From Moorella sp. Hama-1 (lineage in GTDB: Bacteria > Bacillota > DSM-521 > Neomoorellales > Neomoorellaceae): a stretch of 64,000 bases of DNA. The notes under the pieces were generated by a model that did no database searches, was not told the origin of the DNA, and saw only the letters and a program-made list of their open reading frames with translations. Positions 52,348-60,060 of the stretch are shown piece by piece; position 1 is the stretch's first letter, and each line of letters starts with the position of its first letter. The stretch covers positions 1,236,501 to 1,300,500 of the forward strand of contig NZ_AP024620.1 in assembly GCF_023734095.1 (NCBI RefSeq), read 5' to 3'. The position numbers were made by a program, and so were the translations under genes.

Positions 52348-53358
52348 ATGCTCAAGATAAAAATTGGGATGGATAAACAGCACAAAAATAATAGCCCTAA
52401 AGCTAATACCTGGCCCCCGGCCCGTCCCCTCCAGGGCAACCGGGGGAATGGGGAATACGAGCAGGGCAGCAGAAGAAGGGTAGAGGCCGTCCTGGCCGAA
52501 CTGGATAAGATGGTTGGCTTGGAGGCGGTAAAGAACCTGGTTAAGGAGTTACGGGCCTTTGTGGAGATCCAGCAACGCCGCCGCCGGGAGGGCCTGGTTA
52601 CGGCCTCTACCGTCATGCATATGATTTTTAAGGGCAACCCGGGTACCGGTAAGAGTACCGTTGCCAGGTTAATGGGCCGGTTATTTAAAGAGATGGGGGT
52701 TTTATCCCAGGGGCAGCTGGTGGAGGTGGAGCGGGCCGACCTGGTGGGGGAGTATATCGGCCATACGGCCCATAAAGCCCGGGAACAGCTGAAGAAGGCG
52801 GTCGGGGGCATCCTTTTTATTGATGAGGCCTATTCCCTGGCCCGGGGGGGAGAAAAGGACTTCGGCCGCGAGGCAATAGACGTCCTGGTCAAGGGCATGG
52901 AGGACTACCGGGACAACCTCATCCTGATTCTGGCCGGGTACAGGGAGGAGATGGACTATTTTTTGGAGACTAATCCCGGCCTGCGTTCCCGCTTTCCCAT
53001 CCAGCTGGATTTCCCTGATTATACCGTCCCGGAATTGCTGGCCATTGCCCGGGTGATGCTGGCGGAAAGACAGTATGTCCTCTCAATAGAGGCAGCCGCC
53101 GAACTGGAGAGACTCCTGCGGCGGGAGGTATTTTTCGGTCACCGTTACAATGGTAATGCCCGGATGGTGCGTAATATAATCGAAAGGGCCATCCGGCGCC
53201 AGGCCCTGCGCCTGGTTGATAAGCGCAGCCTTACCCGTGGGCAGTTAATGACCATTGAAAAAGACGACCTCATGCGGTCGGCCCCGCCGGTAAAAACACA
53301 GGAGGAAGGAGGTGAGCTTTCTCCAGGGCCGCCGGTCTGTTATAATAACTCTCGGTAA
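52348..53358 (+). CDS. spoVK: Stage V sporulation protein K (AAA+ ATPase)
   Basis: A 336-residue CbbX/SpoVK-type AAA+ ATPase. After a short variable N-terminus come LDKMVGLEAVKNLVKEL, Walker A GNPGTGKST, Walker B GGILFIDEAYSLARGG and the arginine-finger region NPGLRSRFP. Needed for spore maturation in B. subtilis. The order hfq...spoVK-ynbB-like is conserved with B. subtilis. ATG 52348 follows GGGGAGGGG. The C-terminal tail overlaps nothing essential downstream. Confidence 0.92.
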   Translation: MLKIKIGMDKQHKNNSPKANTWPPARPLQGNRGNGEYEQGSRRRVEAVLAELDKMVGLEAVKNLVKELRAFVEIQQRRRREGLVTASTVMHMIFKGNPGTGKSTVARLMGRLFKEMGVLSQGQLVEVERADLVGEYIGHTAHKAREQLKKAVGGILFIDEAYSLARGGEKDFGREAIDVLVKGMEDYRDNLILILAGYREEMDYFLETNPGLRSRFPIQLDFPDYTVPELLAIARVMLAERQYVLSIEAAAELERLLRREVFFGHRYNGNARMVRNIIERAIRRQALRLVDKRSLTRGQLMTIEKDDLMRSAPPVKTQEEGGELSPGPPVCYNNSR

Positions 53359-53377
53359 TTCTAATGATGGGGGCAAA

Positions 53378-54685
53378 ATGTTGACTGGCGATCATATTAG
53401 CGAACTCTTTCCTGTGGCGCCCTGGTTGATAGAACGGCTCCAGGAGGCGGAAGCAAACAGTGGGCAAGCTGTAGCTGTAGTTGAGGCCGTAAGTAGCCAT
53501 AACCACCTGAAGGTCCTGCGGGCCTTTCAGGACCTGGGGGTCACCGAATACCATTTCCAGGATTCCACAGGCTATGGTTATGGCGATCTGGGGCGGGATG
53601 TTCTGGGGAAGCTTTATGCCACCATTTTTGGCGGGGCGGCCGGCCTGGTCCGGCCCCAGATTGTTTCCGGCACCCATGCCCTGACCCTGGCTCTGAAGGC
53701 TATACTGCGACCCGGTGATACCTTGCTGGCAGTCTGCGGCCGTCCTTATGACACCCTGGCGACAGTAATCGGCCTGGGTCCCCGGGTACCGGGTACCTTG
53801 AAGGAATGGGGGATAGGGTATCAGGAAGTTCCCCTTGACCCCCAGGGGCGCCCCGACCTGGCAGCCCTGGCGACGGCCGTAACGGCTGTGAAACCGCGCC
53901 TTTGCCTGATCCAGCGTTCCCGGGGTTATGCGTTGCGGCCTTCCCTGGGCGTAGCCGATCTGGAGAAAACAATTGACGTCATTAAGGAAACCAGCAAAGA
54001 AACCGGAAGGGAGACCATTTGCCTGGTAGATAACTGTTATGGCGAGCTGGTGGAGGAGCGAGAACCGGGTGAGGTGGGGGCCGACCTGGTAGTCGGCTCT
54101 TTAATTAAAAACCCGGGCGGCGGGGTGGCACCGGGCGGAGGTTATATCGTCGGCCGGGAAGACCTGGTTGATGAGGTGGCGGCTACCCTTACGGCCCCAG
54201 GCCTGGGCGGCGAACTGGGAGCCTTCGAAAACAAACGCCTCTATTACCAGGGGCTGTACCTGGCCCCCCTGGTAGTGCAGGAGGCCCTCAAGGGAGCCAT
54301 CATCGCTGCTTCATTCTTTCAGGGTTTAGGTTTCCCGGTAGATCCCCAGCCGCAGGAACCGCGGCGGGATATTGTCCAGTGCCTGGTCCTGGGAAGTAAA
54401 GAGGCGCTGCTGGCTTTTTGTCACGGTCTGCAAAAGGGTTGCCCGGTGGAGGCCATGACCAGACCTGAACCGGCAGCCCTGCCGGGTTATGAAGACCCGG
54501 TTATTATGGCCGGGGGAACCTTTATCCAGGGTTCTTCCATCGAACTAAGCGCCGATGGTCCCCTGCGGCCGCCCTATGCCGCCTTTTTGCAGGGGGGACA
54601 GGCCTACCCCTACACCAGGGTGGCTCTCCTCATGGCAGCCCAGGAGATGGTAAACAGGGGATTGCTTCAGGCGAGGCGACGATAG
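53378..54685 (+). CDS. Methionine gamma-lyase-like PLP protein (aluminium resistance/YnbB family)
   Basis: A 435-residue fold-type I PLP protein of the YnbB family, often labelled aluminium resistance protein. Motifs: STGYGYGDLGRDVLGKLYA, GTHALTLALKAILRPGD, VDNCYGELVEEREP and GSLIKNPGGGVAPGGGYI with the PLP lysine. True substrate is not established. ATG 53378 lies after GATGGGGG and after the spoVK stop; an earlier in-frame start would overlap spoVK. Its 3' end overlaps lexA tail to tail by 19 bases. Confidence 0.88.
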   Translation: MLTGDHISELFPVAPWLIERLQEAEANSGQAVAVVEAVSSHNHLKVLRAFQDLGVTEYHFQDSTGYGYGDLGRDVLGKLYATIFGGAAGLVRPQIVSGTHALTLALKAILRPGDTLLAVCGRPYDTLATVIGLGPRVPGTLKEWGIGYQEVPLDPQGRPDLAALATAVTAVKPRLCLIQRSRGYALRPSLGVADLEKTIDVIKETSKETGRETICLVDNCYGELVEEREPGEVGADLVVGSLIKNPGGGVAPGGGYIVGREDLVDEVAATLTAPGLGGELGAFENKRLYYQGLYLAPLVVQEALKGAIIAASFFQGLGFPVDPQPQEPRRDIVQCLVLGSKEALLAFCHGLQKGCPVEAMTRPEPAALPGYEDPVIMAGGTFIQGSSIELSADGPLRPPYAAFLQGGQAYPYTRVALLMAAQEMVNRGLLQARRR

Positions 54686-55284
54686 AGGCTGACTACTTTA
54701 CCCAGGATGGTGACCTCCTGGGCTATAATAGGCTGCATGCGGCTGTTGGCCGGGACCAGCTCGATATGATCGGGATGGCGGTAGAAATATTTAACGGTGG
54801 CCTCGTCCCCCAGCAGGGCGGCGATGATATCACCGTTTTCGGCTGTATCCTGGGGCCGGACGATCAGGAAGTCGCCATCAAGGATGCCGGCTTCAATCAT
54901 GCTGTCGCCCCGGACCTGCAGCATAAAGGCATCTTTGGTACCTGCCAGGTCGGCTGGCAGGGGATAAACGTCTTCGATATTTTCTACGGCCAGGATAGGC
55001 TGTCCGGCGGTTATTTTACCCAGCAGGGGTACAGAAACCATGTTTTTTACCTGGGTGGCAGTGGGGTAGGGGGTCAGGAGTTCGATGGCCCGGGACCGGG
55101 CCGGGTCGCGGCGGATGTAACCCTTGTTTTGCAGCTTATTTAAGTAATTGTACGCAGTCGAGCTGGAGCGTAGACCGGTGGCTTTACATATATCCCGGAT
55201 AGAGGGTGGGTAGCCATTTACCTCTATGAAGTGGCGGATATAGTTGAGGACCATCTGCAGCTGGGGTGTTAAATCCGGTTGCAC
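54667..55284 (-). CDS. lexA: SOS repressor LexA
   Basis: A 205-residue LexA. The N-terminal winged helix (residues 1-70) has YPPSIRDICKATGLRSSSTAYNYL. The cleavage site is A93-G94 (GKITAGQPI), and the catalytic dyad S128 (GDSM) and K165 (ATVKYF) are present. RecA filaments (recA at 16167) trigger self-cleavage. GTG 55284 follows AAGGAGGG. A palindromic operator-like site overlaps its promoter, indicating autoregulation. Confidence 0.96.
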   Translation of the reverse strand: MQPDLTPQLQMVLNYIRHFIEVNGYPPSIRDICKATGLRSSSTAYNYLNKLQNKGYIRRDPARSRAIELLTPYPTATQVKNMVSVPLLGKITAGQPILAVENIEDVYPLPADLAGTKDAFMLQVRGDSMIEAGILDGDFLIVRPQDTAENGDIIAALLGDEATVKYFYRHPDHIELVPANSRMQPIIAQEVTILGKVVSLYRRLA

Positions 55285-55701
55285 AGCAAATCCCTCCTTC
55301 CGGGATTAAATCAGGCCCGATTTCAGGCTTTCAGGCTGTTATGCTTTAATATTAACATACTTTTTATTCCCAAACAACAGTTTGAAAGCCGGAGGAAAAA
55401 TATTTTCTGATTATTATTTTACAGGCACATCACGGTATCAGTGTGGCCGGACCAGGCCGATCGGAAAAACGGGAGCTGGTTGAAGCAGGCAATAAAGAAG
55501 TAGGCAGAAAGCAGAGGCAGACGGGCGGGTTATCCGGCTCCGGATAACTTCCTATAATAAGTATTATGTAAAGTACCAGGGGGAAGAAAAAATACTTGCG
55601 CCCGGGCGCCAGTAAGCAGCTAAATTACTTATTTATCTTTGTATCTTTGACTCAAGCATGGCCAAACCCTGGGCAATCACCGATTGCACCGCCGGTCTAC
55701 A
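55285..55701. other. lexA upstream region, no gene recognised
   Basis: These 417 bases hold the lexA promoter and operator (55355-55384). A perfect hairpin GTTATCCG-GCTC-CGGATAAC lies at 55529-55548, followed by TATAATAAGTATTAT. The remaining sequence is low in coding character. An open frame at 55596-55799 on the plus strand lacks a ribosome binding site and runs into the CopZ-like gene, so I do not call it. Confidence 0.5.
55355..55384 (-). promoter_or_regulatory. lexA promoter with candidate LexA box
   Basis: CAAACAACAGTTTG (55371-55384) is a perfect palindromic frame, CAAAC-N4-GTTTG, close to the Gram-positive GAAC-N4-GTTC box. On the minus strand TTGTTT (inside the box) is followed by 17 bases and TAATAT, so the operator covers the -35. 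Confidence 0.6.
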
Positions 55702-56106
55702 TCAGGTTCCCGCAGGATTTTTGGTCAGGCACTCGTGGCCGGTGTTGGCCCCTGTATGCTCCTGGATATCCTTTAGATTATGACAGCATTGCTGGTTGAC
55801 TATATGGTCCAGGATCTCCGTATCGGTGACGTTTTTACAGTAACAGATGGGCCGTGGCGATTGTTCCTTAAACCATACGGGCACCCGGACCATGTCTTTA
55901 GTAAAGATGCTGCCATCATCACCATAATAGACCACCCGGCACCACGGGGAGAGGCATAGATTATAACCTGTAGCCTTAAGTTTTTCTTGTTCTTCTGTAT
56001 TAAGTAAACTAGCTAGGGTTACGCCCTCGACCCTTTTACCGGCTTTGCCACATTCGGGGCAGGGTTTGCCGGCCAACTTCTTTTCGCTGCCGCAGACTTC
56101 ACTACC
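55702..56106 (-). CDS. CopZ-type zinc and [2Fe-2S] protein without a heavy-metal domain
   Basis: About 134 residues. An N-terminal zinc-ribbon-like part (KPCPECGKAGKRVEGVTLASLL) resembles the CopZ N-terminal domain. A BFD-like [2Fe-2S] part follows, with cysteines in RPICYCKNVTDTEILDHIV and NQQCCHNLKDIQEHTGANTGHECL. Archaeoglobus CopZ fuses such a domain to a copper-binding HMA domain; that is missing here. TTG 56106 starts 14 bases after the citrate synthase stop with AAAGGTAG upstream; ATG 56163 would overlap that gene by 44 bases. Redox or metal-handling role is inferred. Confidence 0.78.
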   Translation of the reverse strand, partial: GSEVCGSEKKLAGKPCPECGKAGKRVEGVTLASLLNTEEQEKLKATGYNLCLSPWCRVVYYGDDGSIFTKDMVRVPVWFKEQSPRPICYCKNVTDTEILDHIVNQQCCHNLKDIQEHTGANTGHECLTKNPAGT

Positions 56107-56119
56107 CAAAGCTTCTGCT

Positions 56120-57466
56120 CTACCTTTCCGCCATGGGGATATAGCTTTTCTTCCCCATGACATTTTTATATGCCGGCCGGAAGATGCGACCGCCGCTTAT
56201 TAGCTCTTCCAGCCGGTGGGCACACCAGCCGGCGATCCTGGATATAGCGAAAATAGGTGTATATAACTCCATGGGGATGTTAAGCATTTTATAAACAAAG
56301 CCGGAATAGAAATCGACATTGGGGGCGACGACCTTGTCAACCTTCTTTTCGGCGGCGAAGAGTTCCGGTGCCATTTTTTCAATGGCCTGGTAGAGACCGA
56401 ACTCATCCTCCATATTCTTCTCCCGGGCGAGTTCCGCTGCCTTTTGCTTTAAAAGAACAGCCCGGGGATCCGACAGGGTATAGACCGCGTGGCCGATACC
56501 ATAGATTAAACCACTACCGTCAAAGGCTTCTTTCCGCAAGATTTTAATGAGATAATCCCTTAATTCCCCTTCATCATGCCAGTCCCTGACGTTGTCTTTA
56601 ATGTTTTCGATCATTTCCATGACCTTAATATTAGCACCGCCATGTTTGGGGCCTTTCAGGGAACCGACGGCGGCGGCAATTACGGAATAGGTGTCGGTTC
56701 CGGTTGAGGAGACAACGTGGACGGTGAAAGCCGAGTTGTTACCACCGCCGTGTTCGGCGTGGAGGACCAGGGCCAGGTCCAGCAATTCGGCTTCCAGGGC
56801 CGTGTACTGGTTATCAGGCCGGATCATATAAAGAAAGTTCTCTGCCGTACTTAATTCTTCCTGGGGCAGATGAATGTAGAGACTCTTATTTTCATAGTAA
56901 TGAGCCTTGGCCTGGTAGCCGTAGGCCACCATAATAGGAAAACGGGCGATCAGGCCAAGGCATTGCCTGAGGACATTGCGGATACTGAGATCGTCGGCGT
57001 TCCTATCATAAGTGTAAGCTGCCAGGACACTCCGGGCCAGTTTATTCATAATATCATTGCTGGGGGCCTTTAAAATCATATCTTCGACAAAACCATCGGG
57101 GAGGGCCCGGTGTTCGGCCAGAAGGCGGGTAAATTCCATCAGATTTTCCCGGTTGGGGAGTTCCCCAAAAAGCAGCAGGTAGCAAACTTCTTCAAAACCG
57201 GCGCGCCCTTCCTGCTGGAAACCCCGCACAATATCCCAGATGTCAATCCCCCGGTAGAGCAGGCGGCCGTGATCAGGGGTCCTTTCCCCTTCGTCAAGGA
57301 TGTAGCCGTGGACTTCCCCGATTTCCGTCAGGCCAACCAGGACACCGGTACCGTCTTTATTTCTCAACCCGCGCTTAACGTTATATCTCTCATATAACTC
57401 CGCATCAATAGTATTATTTTTTTCCGCTAGCTGGCATAGATAGTCAAGATAGGCTCTGGTATCCAT
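56120..57466 (-). CDS. gltA: Citrate synthase (si-type)
   Basis: A 448-residue citrate synthase that condenses oxaloacetate and acetyl-CoA. Active-site residues are seen in VLHAEHGGGNNSAFT, GIGHAVYTLSDPR and NVDFYSGFVYKML (catalytic aspartate). ATG 57466 is preceded by GGGAGAGGTGG; an in-frame GTG at 57481 lies inside that site. Many acetogens use a Re-type enzyme instead; this is the GltA fold. It follows a 44-codon gene on the same strand. Confidence 0.93.
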   Translation of the reverse strand: MDTRAYLDYLCQLAEKNNTIDAELYERYNVKRGLRNKDGTGVLVGLTEIGEVHGYILDEGERTPDHGRLLYRGIDIWDIVRGFQQEGRAGFEEVCYLLLFGELPNRENLMEFTRLLAEHRALPDGFVEDMILKAPSNDIMNKLARSVLAAYTYDRNADDLSIRNVLRQCLGLIARFPIMVAYGYQAKAHYYENKSLYIHLPQEELSTAENFLYMIRPDNQYTALEAELLDLALVLHAEHGGGNNSAFTVHVVSSTGTDTYSVIAAAVGSLKGPKHGGANIKVMEMIENIKDNVRDWHDEGELRDYLIKILRKEAFDGSGLIYGIGHAVYTLSDPRAVLLKQKAAELAREKNMEDEFGLYQAIEKMAPELFAAEKKVDKVVAPNVDFYSGFVYKMLNIPMELYTPIFAISRIAGWCAHRLEELISGGRIFRPAYKNVMGKKSYIPMAER

Positions 57467-57498
57467 ATCTAATTTATCCACCTCTCCCTGAAGTCTCT

Positions 57499-57633
57499 TT
57501 ATTTATTCTCTGGCCCTCGTTCGGGATCGATGATTACCTGGTTGCCCCGGATGCGGTGCAGCTCCCGGGCCCGGAATTTTGTCCGTCGGTCCTGGTTGGG
57601 ACCATTACGGTGGAGCCGGAAACGTCTGGGCAT
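57499..57633 (-). CDS. Small basic protein upstream of gltA
   Basis: A 44-residue, strongly basic protein starting MPRRFRLHRNG and ending DPERGPENK. It is preceded by an excellent AAAGGAGGGG seven bases before the ATG (57633) and ends 33 bases before gltA, on the same strand. Rich in arginine with a possible short helix RTKFRARELHRIRG. No family recognised. The ribosome binding site and operon placement are the evidence that it is translated. Confidence 0.6.
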   Translation of the reverse strand: MPRRFRLHRNGPNQDRRTKFRARELHRIRGNQVIIDPERGPENK

Positions 57634-57806
57634 GCTTCCCCTCCTTTACTGATTTGGTACTGATTTGGTGGCAGGAATTCCTTGTGGTAAAGGTAGTTTG
57701 TGCAGTTATTAACCCATCTACGCAGGCAATCTCTAGTATTATGTTAACAATAATGGTATAGCCAGGGCTGCTGGGTATGATAATAACAGTAAAGGGGGGA
57801 TTTCAG

Positions 57807-57956
57807 GTGCTAAGAGCCAGACTGGCTATGAGGTCACGCCGCGAGCAACGGCGGGGCTGGCCCTGGTGGCTCACCCTGCTGGCTTATCCCATGGGCTTGC
57901 TCGACGGTTATTTGTTAAACTGGTGGCTGCGGCGCCGCCAGGAACCCGCCGGTTAA
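57807..57956 (+). CDS. Small membrane-like protein
   Basis: A 49-residue open frame from GTG 57807 with an upstream AAAGGGGGG. The protein has a basic N-terminus (RARLAMRSRREQRRG), one hydrophobic, tryptophan-rich stretch (WPWWLTLLAYPMGLLDGYLLNWW) and a basic tail. It is followed within four bases by a terminator. This unit structure suggests a real small membrane protein; no family recognised. Confidence 0.5.
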   Translation: MLRARLAMRSRREQRRGWPWWLTLLAYPMGLLDGYLLNWWLRRRQEPAG

Positions 57957-57957
57957 C

Positions 57958-57982
57958 CCGGGGCTAAGCCCCCTCCTTTTTA
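57958..57982 (+). terminator. Terminator after the 49-residue gene
   Basis: GGGGC (57960-57964) and GCCCC (57968-57972) with a TAA loop, then CTCC and five T. Confidence 0.65.
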
Positions 57983-57987
57983 AGGTT

Positions 57988-58030
57988 TATATTTAAAGCC
58001 AGGCTCTGGTAGAGCCTGGCTTTAAATATA
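57988..58030. terminator. Large perfect palindrome, probable bidirectional terminator
   Basis: Two 20-base perfect arms (57988-58007 and 58011-58030; core AGCCAGGCTCT) around GGT, with AT-rich ends on both sides. It lies between the small plus-strand gene and the minus-strand tRNA-Glu/nfo unit, where convergent transcripts meet. Confidence 0.8.
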
Positions 58031-58033
58031 TTA

Positions 58034-58109
58034 TGGTAGCCCTACGGGGATTCGAACCCCGGTTACCGCCGTGAGAGGGCGGCGTCCTAGGCCACTAGAC
58101 GATAGGGCC
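58034..58109 (-). tRNA. tRNA-Glu (CTC anticodon)
   Basis: On the minus strand a 76-nt cloverleaf: acceptor GGCCCTA/TAGGGCT, D-arm GTCTAGTGGCCTAGGAC, anticodon arm CCGCC-CTCTCAC-GGCGG, T-arm GGGGTTCGAATCCCC, encoded CCA. Anticodon CTC reads GAG. The first pair is G-U. It lies 14 bases after the nfo stop, so it may be processed from the nfo transcript. Confidence 0.95.
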
Positions 58110-58123
58110 TCAACCGAAGGATA

Positions 58124-58984
58124 TTATAGCACAGCTTTTCCGGTTTCGTCAAGACATAGATCCTTCACCAGGGCGATTTCAGCTCCATAATCATCGTAAT
58201 CATCGACCGGTGTTTCCAAAAGCAAGGGTAGTTTGCCGAGGAAGGGATCATTAACTACGGCAGCTATACCCTCCCGGCCCAACTCACCCTTACCGATGCC
58301 AGCGTGCCGGTCCCGGTGGCTGCCCAGTGGGGCCGCGGAATCATTGAGGTGCAGGGCCCGGACCCGTTCCAGGCCGATTTTAACCGCCAGTTCCTGCACC
58401 AGCTGCTGGCAGCCGCCCCCTGTCCGCAGGTCCCAACCGGCGGCAAAGAGGTGGGCTGAGTCCAGACAGACACCTATTTTAGCGGGCCAATCCAGGCCGG
58501 CCAGGATGTACTGCAGGTCATCAATGCTGCCCACTTCCTTCCCCTGGCCGGCCATGGTTTCCAGTAAAAGCATGGGGCCGGGTTCGGGGATGCTCAGGTA
58601 GGCCTCCCTGATTATCTGGATAATTCGGTCCAGGGCAGCTTCGTGGTCACCGTCATGATGGCCCGGGTGGGATATCAGGTATTCGCCGTCTATGGCCGCC
58701 ACCCTCAAGGTATCATCATGCAGGACCTTGCGGCCAAACTCCTGCTGCCTGGAAGCGGCAGCCCCCAGGTTTATCGTGTAGGGCAAATGACCGGCAATGG
58801 GATAGAGATCGGCTTGCTGCCGGGCCTCCTTCCAGGCGGCAATCTCTGCGGCCGGGATCTGCCGGGCGGCACCGCCCCGAGGATTCCGGGTAAAGTACTG
58901 AAAGGTATTGGCCCCGATGCTGGCAGCCAGGGCCGCCGTTTTCGGCAGGCCTTTGGCTATGGAAAGATGGGCACCAAGACGCAT
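58124..58984 (-). CDS. nfo: Endonuclease IV (AP endonuclease)
   Basis: A 286-residue TIM-barrel AP endonuclease that incises DNA at abasic sites using three zinc ions. Ligand motifs: RLGAHLS, GHLPYTINLGA, SHPGHHDGDH, LLLETMAGQGKEVGS, GVCLDSAHLFAAGWD, LHLNDSAAPLGSHRDRHAGIGKGELG and LLLETP. ATG 58984 follows GAGGAGGG. A perfect -35 TTGACA lies upstream on the minus strand (59058-59053) with a poor -10. Confidence 0.96.
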   Translation of the reverse strand: MRLGAHLSIAKGLPKTAALAASIGANTFQYFTRNPRGGAARQIPAAEIAAWKEARQQADLYPIAGHLPYTINLGAAASRQQEFGRKVLHDDTLRVAAIDGEYLISHPGHHDGDHEAALDRIIQIIREAYLSIPEPGPMLLLETMAGQGKEVGSIDDLQYILAGLDWPAKIGVCLDSAHLFAAGWDLRTGGGCQQLVQELAVKIGLERVRALHLNDSAAPLGSHRDRHAGIGKGELGREGIAAVVNDPFLGKLPLLLETPVDDYDDYGAEIALVKDLCLDETGKAVL

Positions 58985-59290
58985 ATATCGCCCTCCTCTT
59001 CAATTTTAATTATTTCTACACCGGACCTATTTTCTCATTACCAGGGAACCCCTGTCAAGGAATATCATTTATACCCTCTTCGGCGGGATTTTTATTAAAC
59101 AGGTCGAAGAAATATTTCGTTGTGGGCTTTATGGGTACTAACATTGTTTACAAAAACAAGCTGTTTAACAACTGCCAGAACCCGCGGACCCGAGCCTTCT
59201 TGAGGAAGATCCTGTAATGGGTAAAAAAAGGCCACCCCGGTAAGGGGTGGCTGATAATTTATATGGCTAGAGGAGGTATGAGGGGAGGTA
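58985..59290. other. nfo upstream region
   Basis: No gene is seen in these 306 bases. They hold the nfo ribosome binding site, a candidate nfo -35 (59058-59053, minus strand) and the terminator of the next gene at 59222-59252. The stretch 59060-59220 shows nothing I can name. Confidence 0.5.
59222..59252 (-). terminator. Terminator of the secreted-protein gene
   Basis: On the minus strand AGCCACCCCTTACC/GGGGTGGC arms (about 59252-59231) are followed by seven T (59229-59223). Confidence 0.88.
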
Positions 59291-59905
59291 CTACTTGCCG
59301 GTGTGCGGCTGCGGTAGTTTGCTTAAATCCAGTTGTTCCAGACGACCTAAAATCTGATCAGCCTTTTCCCGGGTTAGTTTGCCTGCGGCTACGGCTTGAT
59401 CTAACTGGCTTTTAACGTTATTAACCAGCTGGTCCTTAAGCTGTTCCAGGGTCAGGCCTTTGGCGGCAGCCAGTTGCTCCAGGGTCTGACCATTTTTAAA
59501 ATCCTGGCGCAACTGCTGGGGTGTAGTACCCAGGACGCTGGCAAGGTCGTTCACCAACCGGGGGTGCCAGACGACAGACCTGCCCTTATGTCCAAGTGGC
59601 CAGGGCCAGCGACCGGAATCCAGGGCCTTTTTTAAATTGGCAGCGCGATTGCTGTCAATCAACCCCTGGGCCACGGCAGCGTCCAGGGCCTGCTGGCCAG
59701 CGGTTTTCATATCGGCCTGGAGCTGGCCCTGATCAATACCCAATACCCCGGACAGCTTTTCCAGGTAGAGTTGTTGCAGGCTGGTACGGGGTTGAGCGGT
59801 CGATTGACTCTGGGCCATGGCTACGCCGTTGGAGACCAGGAGCAAAACCAGAGCCAGTACTAAAGCCAGGCTCAGATAGCGTTTCCTTTTCCCCTTATCA
59901 CCCAT
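59291..59905 (-). CDS. Secreted helical-repeat protein (DUF2680/YckD-like)
   Basis: A 204-residue exported protein: a basic start (MGDKGKRKR), a hydrophobic core and a probable AMA cleavage site near residue 31. The mature part contains two copies of a helical unit, LSGVLGIDQGQLQADMKTAG...AVAQGLIDSNRA and LASVLGTTPQQLRQDF...AVAAGKLTREKADQIL, like DUF2680-type surface proteins. Function unknown. It lies next to, and in the same direction as, a sensor kinase/response regulator pair, which could control it. Confidence 0.8.
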   Translation of the reverse strand: MGDKGKRKRYLSLALVLALVLLLVSNGVAMAQSQSTAQPRTSLQQLYLEKLSGVLGIDQGQLQADMKTAGQQALDAAVAQGLIDSNRAANLKKALDSGRWPWPLGHKGRSVVWHPRLVNDLASVLGTTPQQLRQDFKNGQTLEQLAAAKGLTLEQLKDQLVNNVKSQLDQAVAAGKLTREKADQILGRLEQLDLSKLPQPHTGK

Positions 59906-60060
59906 AAATTCACCTCCCTTCTAGCGTTTATTTTATCTCCTCATGGTTAAAATTAGATGAGATTAACCTGAGAATAGGATAAGAAATCGTCCCTGTAACA
60001 AAGGTGGGCTTGCCTAATTAAAGCCTTGATTTTAGCTGGCTTCAGCCAGTGGGAATAGGT

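Noticed and set aside
57655-57669. Direct repeat ACTGATTTGGT x2 upstream of the 44-codon gene
   Set aside because: Two short copies only; may be chance or part of a promoter region, not enough to call a feature.
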